DNA of 64,000 nt, taken from contig JAWQEG010000490.1 of assembly GCA_033782935.1 (NCBI GenBank), positions 1,208,001 through 1,272,000 of the forward strand, read 5' to 3'. Under the pieces are notes generated by a model. It ran no database searches and had not been told where the DNA came from. It saw only the letters and a list, made by a program, of their open reading frames with translations. This DNA is from Petrolisthes cinctipes (Eukaryota; Arthropoda; Malacostraca; Decapoda; Porcellanidae). Position numbers and translations under genes: made by a program. Of this stretch, positions 1 through 12,802 are shown in pieces. How positions within the stretch are numbered: the stretch's first letter is position 1; each line of letters opens with the position of its first letter.

Positions 1-770
1 AAGTCAATATGTCCATGTATCTTCTGTACCCGTTTATATCTCAAATTCAGGCTCAAAACACCCGAAAATTCAATATTTTGGGGTCCCAGAAGCAATCTGT
101 ACATGCCTACACAGTGCTAGAATATTTTCAAAATATAGGCTAAAAACATGCTAAAAATCGATATTATAGGTGCCAAAAAATCGATATCTCAAATTCAGTC
201 CCATAACACCCGAAAATTCGATATTTAGAGGTCCCAGAAGGTATCTGTACATGCCTACTCCGTGTTAGAGTATTTTCAAAATACAGGCCAAAAACATACT
301 GAAAATCGATCTTTTAGGGGCCCAAAAGTCGATATGTGCATTCATCTTCTGTACCCGTTTATATCTCAAATTCTGGCCCTAAACACCCGAAAATTCGATA
401 TTTTGGGGTCCCAGAAGCGATCTGTACATCCCTACTCCGTGTTAGAGTATTTTCAAAATTCAGGCCCAAAACATGCTGAAAATCGATATTTTTGGTGCCC
501 AAAGTCAATATGTGCATGTATCTTCTGTACCCGTTTATATCTCAAATTCAGGCTCAAAACACCCGAAAATTTAATATTTTGGGGTCCCAGAAGCAATCTG
601 TACAGTGTTAGAGTATTTTCAAAATACAGGCCCAAAACATGCTGAAAATCGATCTTTTAGGTGCCAAAAAGTCGATATCTCAAATTCAGTCCCAAAACAC
701 CCGAAAATTCAATATTTAGGGGTCCCAGAAGCGATCTGTACATGCCTACTCCGTGTTAGAGTATTTTCAA
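1..770 (-). repeat. 992-bp tandem duplication in the inverted arm, copy 1
   Basis: Matches 993-1765 at a 992-bp offset (501 + 491, one full hexamer). Shared rare marks are cgatattataggtgcc, tcccataacacccg, ggggcccaaaag and gtgcattcatc. Seen differences are gtccatg at 10-16 (gtgcatg in copy 2), gtacatgcc against gttcatgcc, and tttttggtgccc against tttttggagccc. Confidence 0.85.
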
Positions 771-992
771 AATACATGCTCAAAACATACTGAAAATCGA
801 TCTTTTAGGTGCACAAAAGTCGATATGTGCATGCATCTTCAGTACCCGTTTATATCTCAAATTCAGGCTCAAAACACCCGAAAATTCAATATTTTGGGGT
901 CCCAGAAGCAATCTGTACATGCCTACTCAGTGTTAGAGTATTTTCAAAATACAGGCCCAAAACATGCTGAAAATCGATATTTTAGATGCCCA

Positions 993-1765
993 AAGTCAAT
1001 ATGTGCATGTATCTTCTGTACCCGTTTATATCTCAAATTCAGGCTCAAAACACCCGAAAATTCAATATTTTGGGGTCCCAGAAGCAATCTGTACATGCCT
1101 ACACAGTGCTAGAATATTTTCAAAATATAGGCTAAAAACATGCTAAAAATCGATATTATAGGTGCCAAAAAATCGATATCTCAAATTCAGTCCCATAACA
1201 CCCGAAAATTCGATATTTAGAGGTCCCAGAAGGTATCTGTTCATGCCTACTCCGTGTTAGAGTATTTTCAAAATCCAGGCCAAAAACATACTGAAAATCG
1301 ATCTTTTAGGGGCCCAAAAGTCGATATGTGCATTCATCTTCTGTACCCGTTTATATCTCAAATTCTGGCCCTAAACACCCGAAAATTCGATATTTTGGGG
1401 TCCCAGAAGCGATCTGTACATCCCTACTCCGTGTTAGAGTATTTTCAAAATTCAGGCCCAAAACATGCTGAAAATCGATATTTTTGGAGCCCAAAGTCAA
1501 TATGTGCATGTATCTTCTGTACCCGTTTATATCTCAAATTCAGGCTCAAAACACCCGAAAATTTAATATTTTGGGGTCCCAGAAGCAATCTGTACAGTGT
1601 TAGAGTATTTTCAAAATACAGGCCCAAAACATGCTGAAAATCGATCTTTTAGGTGCCAAAAAGTCGATATCTCAAATTCAGTCCCAAAACACCCGAAAAT
1701 TCAATATTTAGGGGTCCCAGAAGCGATCTGTACATGCCTACTCCGTGTTAGAGTATTTTCAAAAT
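993..1765 (-). repeat. 992-bp tandem duplication in the inverted arm, copy 2
   Basis: Partner of 1-770. The match ends where copy 1 has aatacatgctcaaaac and copy 2 has aatacaggccaaaaac. The same group of rare marks returns near 2640-2830 and 6640-6840, so this subfamily was spread over the inverted arm. Confidence 0.85.
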
Positions 1766-4700
1766 ACAGGCCAAAAACATACTGAAAATCGATCTTTTAG
1801 GTGCCCAAAAGTCGATATGTGCATGCATCTTCTGTACCCGTTTATATCTCAAATTCTGGCCCTAAACACCCGAAAATTCGATATTTTGGGGTCCCAGAAG
1901 CGATCTGTACATGCCTACTCCGTGTTAGAGTATTTTCAAAATTCAGGCCCAAAACATGTTGAAAATCGAAATTTTTGGTGCCCAAAGTCAATATGTGCAT
2001 GTACCTTCTGTACCCGTTTATATCTCAAATTCAGGCTCAAATCACCCGAAAATTCAATATTTTGGGGTCCCAGAAGCAATCTGTACATGCCTACTCAGTG
2101 CTAGAATATTTTCAAAATATAGGCTAAAAACATGCTAAAAATCGATCTTTTAGGTGCCAAAAAGTCGATATCTCAAATTCAGTCCCAAAACACCCGAAAA
2201 TTCGATATTTAGGGGTCCCAGAAGCGATCTGTACATGCCTACTCCGTGTTAGAGTATTTTCAAAATACATGCTCAAAACATACTGAAAATCGATCTTTTA
2301 GGTGCCCAAAAGTCGATATGTGCATGCATCTTCAGTACCCGTTTATATCTCAAATTCAGGCTCAAAACACCCGAAAATTCGATATTTTGGGGTCCCAGAA
2401 GCGATCTGTACATGCCTACTCCGTGTTAGAGTATTTTCAAAATTCATGCCCAAAACATGCTGAAAATCGATATTTTTGGTGCCCAAAGTCAATATGTGCA
2501 TGTATCTTCAGTACCCGTTTATATCTCAAATTCAGGCTCAAAACACCCGAAAATTCAATATTTTGGGGTCCCAGAAGCAATCTGTACATGCCTACACAGT
2601 GCTAGAATATTTTCAAAATATAGGCTAAAAACATGCTAAAAATCGATATTATAGGTGCCAAAAAATCGATATCTCAAATTCAGTCCCATAACACCCGAAA
2701 ATTCGATATTTAGAGGTCCAAGAAGGTATCTGTACATGCCTACTCCGTGTTAGAGTATTTTCAAAATACAGGCCAAAAACATACTGAAAATCGATCTTTT
2801 AGGGGCCCAAAAGTCGATATGTGCATTCATCTTCTGTACCCGTTTATATCTCAAATTCTGGCCCTAAACACCCGAAAATTCGATATTTTGGGGTCCCAGA
2901 AGCGATCTGTACATGCCTACTCCGTGTTAGAGTATTTTCAAAATTCAGGCCCAAAACATGCTGAAAATCGATATTTTTGGTGCCCAAAGTCAATATGTGC
3001 ATGTATCTTCTGTACCCGTTTATATCTCAAATTCAGGCTCAAAACAACCGAAAATTCAATATTTTGGGGTCCCAGAAGCAATCTGTACAGTGCTTGAATA
3101 TTTTCAAAATATAGGCTAAAAACATGCTAAAAATCGATCTTTTAGGTGCCAAAAAGTCGGTATCTCAAATTCAGTCACAAAACACCCGAAAATTCAATAT
3201 TTAGGGGTTCCAGAAGCGATCTGTACATGCCTACTCCGTGTTAGAGTATTTTCAAAATACATGCTCAAAACATACTGAAAATCGATCTTTTAGGTGCACA
3301 AAAGTCGATATGTGCATGCATCTTCAGTGCCCGTTTATATCTCAAATTCAGGCGCAAAACACCCGAAAATTCAATATTTTGGGGTCCCAGAAGCAATCTG
3401 TACATGCCTACTCAGTGTTAGAGTATTTTCAAAATACAGGCCCAAAACATGCTGAAAATCGATATTTTAGATGCCCAAAGTCAATATGTGCATGTATCTT
3501 CTGTACCCGTTTATATCTCAAATTCAGGCTCAAAACACCCGAAAATTCAATTATTTGGGGTCCCAGAAGCAATCTGTACATGCCTACACAGTGCTAGAAT
3601 ATTTTCAAAATATAGGCGAAAAACATGCTAAAAATCGACATTTTAGGTGCCAATAAATCGATATCTCAAATTCAGTCCCAAAACACCCGAAAATTCGATA
3701 TTTAGAGGTCCCAGAAGGTATCTGTACATGCCTACTCCGTGTTAGAGTATTTTGAAAATACAGGCCAAAAACATACTGAAAATCGATCTTTCAGGTGCCC
3801 AAAAGTCGATATGTGCATGCATCTTCAGTACCCGTTTATATCTCAAATTCTGGCCCTAAACACTCGAAAATTCGATATTTTGGGGTCCCAGAAGCGATCT
3901 GTACATGCCTACTCCGTGTTAGAGTATTTTCAAAATTCAGGCCCAAAACATGCTGAAAATCGATATTTTTGGTGCCCAAAGTCAATATGTGCATGCATCT
4001 TTTGTACCCGTTTATATCTCAAATTCAGGCTCAAAACACCCGAAAATTCAATATTTTGGGGTCCCAGAAGCAATCTGTACATGCCTACACAGTGCTAGAA
4101 TATTTTCAAAATATAGGCTAAAAACATGCTAAAAATCGACATTTTAGGTGCCAAAAAATCGATATCTCAAATTCAGTCCCAAAACACCCGAAAATTCTAT
4201 ATTTAGAGGTCCCAGAAGGTATCTGTACATGCCTACTCCGTGTTAGAGTATTTTCAAAATACAGGCCAAAAACATACTGAAAATCGATCTTTTAGGTGCC
4301 CAAAAGTCGATATGTGCATGCATCTTCTGTACCCGTTTATATCTCAAATTCTGGCCCTAAACACCCGAAAATTCGATATTTTGGGGTCCCAGAAGCGATC
4401 TGTACATCCCTACTCCGTGTTAGAGTATTTTCAAAATACATGCTCAAAACATACTGAAAATCGATCTTTTAGGTGCACAAAAGTCGATATGTGCATGCAT
4501 CTTCAGTAACCGTTTATATCTCAAATTCAGGCTCAAAACACCCGAAAATTCAATATTTTGGGGTCCCAGAAGCAATCTGTACATGCCTACTCAGTGTTAG
4601 AGTATTTTCAAAATACAGGCCCAAAACATGCTGAAAATCGATATTTTAGATGCCCAAAGTCAATATGTGCATGTATCTTCTGTACCCGTTTATATCTCAA

Positions 4701-5957
4701 ATTCAGGCTCAAAACACCCGAAAATTCAATATTTTGGGGTCCCAGAAGCAATCTGTACATGCCTACACAGTGCTAGAATATTTTCAAAATATAGGCTAAA
4801 AACATGCTAAAAATCGACATTTTAGGTGCCAAAAAATCGATATCTCAAATTCAGTCCCAAAACACCCGAAAATTCGATATTTTGGGGTCCCAGAAGCGAT
4901 CTGTACATGCCTACTCCGTGTTAGAGTATTTTCAAAATTCAGGCCCAAAACATGCTGAAAATCGATATTTTTGGTGCCCAAAGTCAATATGTGCATGTAT
5001 CTTCTGTACCCGTTTATATCTCAAATTCAGGCTCAAAACACCCGAAAATTCAATATTTTGGGGTCCCAGAAGCAATCTGTACAGTGCTAGAATATTTTCA
5101 AAATATAGGCTAAAAACATGCTAAAAATCGATCTTTTAGGTGCCAAAAAGTCGATATCTCAAATTCAGTCCCAAAACACCCGAAAATTCAATATTTAGGG
5201 GTCCCAGAAGCGATCTGTACATGCCTACTCCGTGTTAGAGTATTTTCAAAATACATGCTCAAAACATACTGAAAATCGATCTTTTAGGTGCACAAAAGTC
5301 GATATGTGCATGCATCTTCAGTACCCGTTTATATCTCAAATTCAGGCTCAAAACACCCGAAAATTCAATATTTTGGGGTCCCAGAAGCAATCTGTACATG
5401 CCTACTCAGTGTTAGAGTATTTTCAAAATACAGGCCCAAAACATGCTGAAAATCGATATTTTTGGTGCCCAAAGTCAATATGTGCATGTATCTTCTGTAC
5501 CCGTTTATATCTCAAATTCAGGCTCAAAACACCCGAAAATTTAATATTTTGGGGTCCCAGAAGCAATCTGTACAGTGTTAGAGTATTTTCAAAATACAGG
5601 CCCAAAACATGCTGAAAATCGATATTTTAGATGCCCAAAGTCAATATGTGCATATATCATCTGTACCCGTTTATATCTCAAATTCAGGCTCAAAACACCC
5701 GAAAATTCAATATTTTGGGGTCCCAGAAGCAATCTGTACATGCCTACACAGTGCTAGAATATTTTCAAAATATAGGCGAAAAACATGCTAAAATCGACAT
5801 TTTAGGTTCCAAAAAATCGATATATCAAATTCAGTCCCAAAACACACGAAAATTCGATATTTAGAGGTCCCAGAAGGTATCTGTACATGCCTAATTCTTG
5901 TTAGAGTATTTTCAAAATACAGGCCAAAAACATACTGAAAATCGATCTTTTAGGTGC

Positions 5958-5982
5958 CCAAAAGTCAATCGGATATGTGGAT
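5958..5982 (-). other. Small insertion in a B monomer of the inverted arm
   Basis: The normal cccaaaagtcgatatg reads cccaaaagtcaatcggatatg, about five extra bases, followed by gtggatgcatctactg. It occurs once in the window. It explains the 858-bp length of the unit between 5791 and 6649, together with one base lost near 5791. Confidence 0.75.
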
Positions 5983-8900
5983 GCATCTACTGTACCCGTT
6001 TATATCTCAAATTCTGGCCCTAAACACCCGAAAATTCGATATTTTGGGGTCCCAGAAGCAATCTGTACATGCCTACTCCGTGTTAGAGTATTTTCAAAAT
6101 TCAGGCCCAAAACATGCTGAAAATCGATATTTTTGGTGCCCAAAGTCAATATGTGCATGTATCTTCTGTACCCGTTTATATCTCAAATTCAGGCTCAAAA
6201 CACCCGAAAAATCAATATTTTGGGGTCCCAGAAGCGATCTGTACATGCCTACTCCGTGTTAGAGTATTTTAAAAATACATGCTCAAAACATACTGAAAAT
6301 CGATCTTTTAGGTGCACAAAAGTCGATATGTGCATGCATTTTCAGTACCCGTTTATATCTCAAATTCAGGCTCAAAACATCCGAAAATTCAATATTTTGG
6401 GGTCCCAGAAGCAATCTGTACATGCCTACTCAGTGTTAGAGTATTTTCAAAATACAGGCCCAAAACATGCTGAAAATCGATATTTTAGATGCCCAAAGTC
6501 AATATGTGCATGTATCTTCTGTACCCGTTTATATCTCAAATTCAGTCTCAAAACACCCGAAAAATCAATATTTTGGGGTCTCAGAAGCAATCTCTACATG
6601 CCTACACAGTGCTAGAATATTTTCAAAATATAGGCTAAAAACATGCTAAAAATCGATATTATAGGTGCCAAAAAATCGATATCTCAAATTCAGTCCCATA
6701 ACACCCGAAAATTCGATATTTAGAGGTCCCAGAAGGTATCAGTACATGCCTACTCCGTGTTAGAGTATTTTCAAAATACAGGCCAAAAACATACTGAAAA
6801 TCGATCTTTTAGGGGCCCAAAAGTCGATATGTGCATTCATCTTCTGTACCCGTTTATATCTCAAATTCTGGCCCTAAACACCCGAAAATTCGATATTTTG
6901 GGGTCCCAGAAGCGATCTGTACATGCCTACTCCGTGTTAGAGTATTTTCAAAATTCAGGCCCAAAACATGCTGAAAATCGATATTTTTGGTGCCCAAAGT
7001 CAATATGTGCATGTATCTTCTGTACCCGTTTATATCTCAAATTCAGTCTCAAAACACACGAAAATTCAATATTTTGGGGTCCCAGAAGCAATCTGTACAG
7101 TGCTAGAATATTTTCAAAATATAGGCTAAAAACATGCTAAAAATCGATCTTTTAGGTGCCAAAAAGTCGATATCTCAAATTCAGTCCCAAAACACCCGAA
7201 AATTCGATATTTAGGGGTCCCAGAAGCGATCTGTACATGCCTACTCCGTGTTAGAGTATTTTCAAAATACATGCTCAAAACATACTGAAAATCGATCTTT
7301 AGGTGCACAAAAGTCAATATGTGCATGCATCTTCAGTACCCGTTTATATCTCAAATTCAGGCTCAAAACACCCGAAAATTCAATATTTTGGGGTCCCAGA
7401 AGCAATCTGTACATGCCTACTCAGTGTTAGAGTATTTTCAAAATACAGGCCCAAAACATGCTGAAAATCGATATTATAGGTGCCAAAAAATCGATATCTC
7501 AAATTCAGTCCCATAACACCCGAAAATTCGATATTTAGTGGTCCGAGAAGGTATCTGTACATGCCTACTCCGTGTTAGAGTATTTTCAAAATACAGGCCA
7601 AAAACATACTGAAAATCGATCTTTTAGGGGCCCAAAAGTCGATATGTGCATTCATCTTCTGTACCCGTTTATATCTCAAATTCTGGCCCTAAACACCCGA
7701 AAATTCGATATTTTGGGGTCCCAGAAGCGATCTGTACATGCCTACTCCGTGTTAGAGTATTTTCAAAATTCATGCCCAAAACATGCTGAAAATCGATATT
7801 TTAGATGCCCAAAGTCAATATGTGCATGTATCTTCTGTACCCGTTTATATCTCAAATTCAGGCTCAAAACACCCGAAAATTCAATATTTTGGGGTCCCAG
7901 AAGCAATCTGTACAGTGCTAGAATATTTTCAAAATATAGGCTAAAAACATGCTAAAAATCGATCTTTTAGGTGCCAAAAAGTCGATATCTCAAATTCAGT
8001 CCCAAAACACCCGAAAATTCGATATTTAGGGGTCCCAGAAGCGATCTGTACATGCCTACTCCGTGTTAGAGTATTTTCAAAATACATGCTCAAAACATAC
8101 TGAAAATCGATCTTTTAGGTGCACAAAAGTCGATATGTGCATGCATCTTCAGTACCCGTTTATATCTCAAATTCAGGCTCAAAACACCCGAAAATTCAAT
8201 ATTTTGGGGTCCCAGAAGCAATCTGTACATGCCTACACAGTGCTAGAATATTTTCAAAATATAGGCGAAAAACATGCTAAAAATCGACATTTTAGGTGCC
8301 AATAAATCGATATCTCAAATTCAGTCCCAAAACTCCCGAAAATTCGATATTTAGAGGTCCCAGAAGCGATCTGTACATGCCTACTCCGTGTTAGAGTATT
8401 TTCAAAATACATGCTCAAAACATACTGAAAATCGATCTTTTAGGTGCCCAAAAGTCGATATGTGCATGCATCTTCTGTACCCGTTTATATCTCAAATTCT
8501 GGCCTTAAACACCCGAAAATTCGATATTTTGGGGCCCCAGAAGCGATCTGTACATGCCTACTCCGTGTTAGAGTATTTTCAAAATTCAGGCCCAAAACAT
8601 GCTGAAAATCGATATTTTTCGTGCCCAAAGTCAATATGTGCATGTATCTTCTGTACCCGTTTATATCTCAAATTCAGGCTCAAAACACCCGAAAATTCAA
8701 TATTTTGGGGTCCCAGAAGCAATCTGTACATGCCTACTCAGTGTTAGAGTATTTTCAAAATACAGGCCCAAAACATGCTGAAAATCGATATTTTAGATAC
8801 CCAAAGTCAATATGTGCATGTATCTTCTGTACCCGTTTATATCTCAAATTCAGGCTCAAAACACCCGAAAATTCAATATTTTGGGGTCCCAGAAGCAATC

Positions 8901-9122
8901 TGTACATGCATACACAGTGCTAGAATATTTTCAAAATATAGGCTAAAAACATGCTAAAAATCGACATTTTAGGTGCCAAAAAATCGATATCTCAAATTCA
9001 GTCCCAAAACACCCGAAAATTCGATATTTAGAGGTCCCAGAAGGTATCTGTACATGCCTACTCCGTGTTAGAGTATTTTCAAAATACAAGCCAAAAACAT
9101 ACTGAAAATCGATCTTTTAGGT

Positions 9123-9139
9123 GCCCAAAAGTTTTGGGC
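9123..9139. other. Inversion junction between the two array arms
   Basis: The inverted arm stops inside a B2-type monomer and the forward arm starts near the end of an A1-type monomer. The breakpoint forms a 17-bp palindrome, gcccaaaa-g-ttttgggc, with 8-bp arms and a 1-bp centre. The two parent sequences overlap by only gt at 9131-9132: the left parent would continue gtcgatatg and the right parent would be preceded by gcat. No spacer, transposon end or target-site duplication is present. The two arms meet out of register, at different monomer positions, so the junction is not the centre of a long perfect palindrome. Confidence 0.9.
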
Positions 9140-9992
9140 CTGCATTTTGAAAATACTCTGAACACTGAGTAGGCATGTACAGATTGCTTCAGGGACCCCA
9201 AAATATTGAATTTTCGGGTGTTTTGAGCCTGAATTTGAGATATAAACGGGTACTGAAGATACATGCACATATTGACTTTGGGCACCAAAAATATCGATTT
9301 TCAGCATGTTTTGGGCCTGAATTTTGAAAATACTCTAACACGGAGTAGGCATGTACAGATCGCTTCTGGGACCCCAAAATATATAATTTTCGGGTGTTTT
9401 GAGCCTGAATTTGAGATATAAACGGGTACTGAAGATGCATGCACATATCGACTTTTGTGCACCTAAAAGATCGATTTTCAGTATGTTTTGAGCATGTATT
9501 TTGAAAATACTCTAACACGGAGTAGGCATGTACAGATCGCTTCTGGGACCCCTAAATATCGAATTTTCGGGTGTTTTGGGACTGAATTTGAGATATCGAC
9601 TTTTTGGCACCTAAAAGATCGATTTTTAGCATGTTTTTAGCCTATATTTTGAAAATATTCTAGCACTGAGTAGGCATGTACAGATTGCTTCTGGGACCCC
9701 AAAATATTGAATTTTCGGGTGTTTTGAGCCTGAATTTGAGATATAAACGGGTACAGAAGGTACATGCACATATTGACTTTGGGCACCAAAAATATCGATT
9801 TTCAGCATGTTTTGGGCCTGAATTTTGAAAATACTCTAACATGGAGTAGGCATGTACAGATCGCTTCTGGGACCCCAAAATATCGAATTTTCGGGTGTTT
9901 AGGGCCAGAATTTGAGATATAAACGGGTACAGAAGATGCATGCACATATCGACTTTTGGGCACCTAAAAGATCGATTTTCAGTATGTTTTTT

Positions 9993-12802
9993 GCCTGTAT
10001 TTTGAAAATACTCTAACACGGAGTAAGCATGTACAGATACCTTCTGGGACCTCTAAATATCGAATTATCGGGTGTTTTGGGACTGAATTTGAGATATCGA
10101 TTTTTTGGCACCTAAAATGTCGATTTTTAGCATGTTTTTAGCCTATATTTTGAAAATATTCTTGCACTGTGTAGGCATGTACAGATTGCTTCTGGGACCC
10201 CAAAATATTGAATTTTCGGGTGTTTTGAGCCTGAATTTGAGATATAAACGGGTACAGAAGATGCATGCACATATCGACTTTTGGGCACCTAAAAGATCGA
10301 TTTTCAGTATGTTTTTGGCCTGTATTTTGAAAATACTCTAACACGGAGTAGGCATGTACAGATACCTTCTGGGACCTCTAAATATCGAATTTTCGGGTGT
10401 TTTGGGACTGAATTTGAGATATCGATTTTTTGGCACCTAAAATGTCGATTTTTAGCATGTTTTTAGCCTATATTTTGAAAATATTCTAGCACTGTGTAGG
10501 CATGTACAGATTGCTTCTGGGACCCCAAAATATTGAATTTTCGGGTGTTTTGAGCCTGAATTTGAGATATAAACGGGTACAGAAGATACATGCACATATT
10601 GACTTTGGGCATCTAAAATATCGATTTTCAGCATGTTTTTGGACTGTATTTTGAAAATACTCTAACACTGAATAGGCATGTACGGATTGCTTCTGGAACC
10701 CCAAAATATTGAATTTTCGGGTGTTTTGAGCCTGAATTTGAGATATAAACGGGTACTGAAGATGCATGCACATATCGACTTTTGTGCACCTAAAAGATCG
10801 ATTTTCAGTATGTTTTGAGCATGTATTTTGAAAATACTCTAACACGGAGTAGGCTTGTACAGATCGCTTCTGGGACCCCTAAATATCGATTTTTCGGGTG
10901 TTTTGGGACTGAATTTGAGATATCGACTTTTTGGCACCTAAAAGATCGATTTTTAGCATGTTTTTAGCCTATATTTTGAAAATATTCTAGCACTGAGTAG
11001 GCATGTACAGATTGCTTCTGGGACCCCAAAATATTGAATTTTCGGGTGTTTTGAGCCTGAATTTGAGATATAAACGGGTACAGAAGATACATGCACATAT
11101 TAACTTTGGGGACCAAAAATATCGATTTTCAGCATGTTTTGGGCCTGAATTTTGAAAATACTCTACCACGGAGTATGCATGTACAGATCGCTTCTGGGAC
11201 CCCAAAATATCGAATTTTCGGGTGTTTAGGGCCAGAATTTGAGATATAAACGGGTACAGAAGATGCATGCACATATCGACTTTTGGGTACCTAAAAGATC
11301 GATTTTCAGTATGTTTTTGGCCTGTATTTTGAAAATACTCTAACACGGTGTAGGCATGTACAGATCATTTCTGGGACCTCTAAATATCGAATTTTCGGGT
11401 GTTTTGGGACTGAATTTGAGATATCGATTTTTTGGCACTTAAAATGTCGATTTTTAGCATGTTTTTAGCCTATATTTTGAAAATATTCTAGCACTGTGTA
11501 GGCATGTACAGATTGCTTCTGGGACCCCAAAATATTGAATTTTCGGGTGTTTTGAGCCTGAATTTGAGATATAAACGGGTACTGAAGATGCATGCACATA
11601 TCGACTTTTGTGCACCTAAAAGATCGATTTTCAGTATGTTTTTAGCCTATATTTTGAAAATATTCTAGCACTGTACAGATTGCTTCTGGGACCCCAAAAT
11701 ATTGAATTTTCGGGTGTTTTGAGCCTGAATTTGAGATATAAACGGGTACAGAAGATACATGCACATATTGACTTTGGGCACCAAAAATATCGATTTTCAG
11801 CATGTTTTGGGCCTGAATTTTGAAAATACTCTAACACTGAGTATACATGTACAGATTGCTTCTGGGACCCCAAAATATCGAATTTACGGGTGTTTTGGGG
11901 CTGAATTTGAGATATCGACTTTTTGGCACCTAAAAGATCGATTTTTAGCATGTTTTTGGCCTATATTTTGAAAATATTCTAGCACTGTACAGATTGCTTC
12001 TGGGACCACAAAATATTGAATTTTCGGGTGTTTTGAGCCTGAATTTGAGATATAAACGGGTACAGAAGATACATGCACATATTGACTTTGGGCACCAAAA
12101 ATATCGATTTTCAGCATGTTTTGGGCCTGAATTTTGAAAATACTCTAACACGGAGTAGGCATGTACAGATCGCTTCTGGGACCCCAAAATATCGAATTTT
12201 CGGGTGTTTTGAGCCAGAATTTGAGATATAAACGGGTACTGAAGATGCATGCACATATCGACTTTTGGGCACCTAAAAGATCGATTTTCAGTATGTTTTT
12301 GGCCTGTATATTGAAAATACTCTAACACGGAGTAGGCATGTACAGATACCTTCTGGGACCTCTAAATATCGAATTTTCGGGTGTTTTGGGACTGAATTTG
12401 AGATATCGATTTTTTGGCACCTACAATGTCGATTTTTAGCATGTTTTTAGCCTATATTTTGAAAATATTCTAGCACTGTGTAGGCATTTACAGATTGCTT
12501 CTGGGACCCCAAAATATTGAATTTTCGGGTGTTTTGAGCCTGAATTTGAGATATAAACGGGTACAGAAGATACATGCACATATTGACTTTGGGCATCTAA
12601 AATATCGATTTTCAGCATGTTTTGGGCCTGAATTTTGAAAATACTCTAACACGGAGTAGGCATGTACAGATCGCTTCTGGGACCCCAAAATATCGAATTT
12701 TCGGGTGTTTAGGGCCAGAATTTGAGATATAAACGGGTACAGAAGATGCATGCACATATCGACTTTTGGGCACCTAAAAGATCGATTTTCAGTATGTTTT
12801 TG
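9993..12802 (+). repeat. 2,810-bp tandem duplication, first copy
   Basis: Sequence here recurs 2,810 bp downstream with private variants in the same order: cgaattatcgg, cttgcactgtg, ggactgtatttt, actgaataggcatgtacgg, ctaccacggagtatgcatg, ttaactttggggacc, gatcatttctggg, gagtatacatg, gaatttacggg and gggaccacaaaat. Line-by-line reading found two substitutions, at 10152/12962 and 10564/13374. The upstream limit is placed at the difference at 9992/12802. Confidence 0.92.
10127..10451 (+). repeat. 325-bp short unit: A/B chimera plus C
   Basis: An A head (cttgcactgtgtaggc) runs into a B2 tail (cttttgggcacc, gtttttggcctg), followed by C. 177 + 148 gives 325, so one monomer was lost by exchange between A and B. 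The same length occurs at units starting near 12937, 34053, 40011, 42871, 44200, 49094 and 62183, and as 324-325 bp near 7140 and 7955 in the inverted arm. Confidence 0.85.

Larger units (their letters stand above)
1..9130 (-). repeat. Inverted arm of the satellite array
   Basis: This segment carries the same monomers as the rest of the window but as reverse complement, for example aacacccgaaaattc instead of gaattttcgggtgtt. Unit boundaries, taken at the conserved aaaacatgct site between C and A, fall near 154, 645, 1146, 1637, 2138, 2639, 3130, 3631, 4132, 4810, 5124, 5615, 5791, 6649, 7140, 7464, 7955, 8280 and 8957. Spacings are mostly 501 or 491, with shortened (176, 314, 324, 325) and lengthened (677, 678, 858) units. 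At least seven A monomers have the 10-bp deletion, near 600, 1594, 3086, 5083, 5573, 7096 and 7912. The arm is cut off by the window start. Confidence 0.95.

Noticed and set aside
9131..9190. Transposon end or target-site duplication at the orientation switch
   Set aside because: Both sides are ordinary satellite monomers directly abutting. There is no terminal repeat beyond the 8-bp palindrome arms and no duplicated target.
9000..9260. Long hairpin or perfect large palindrome centred on 9131
   Set aside because: The arms enter at different monomer positions (B against the end of A), so they are out of register beyond the 8-bp arms.
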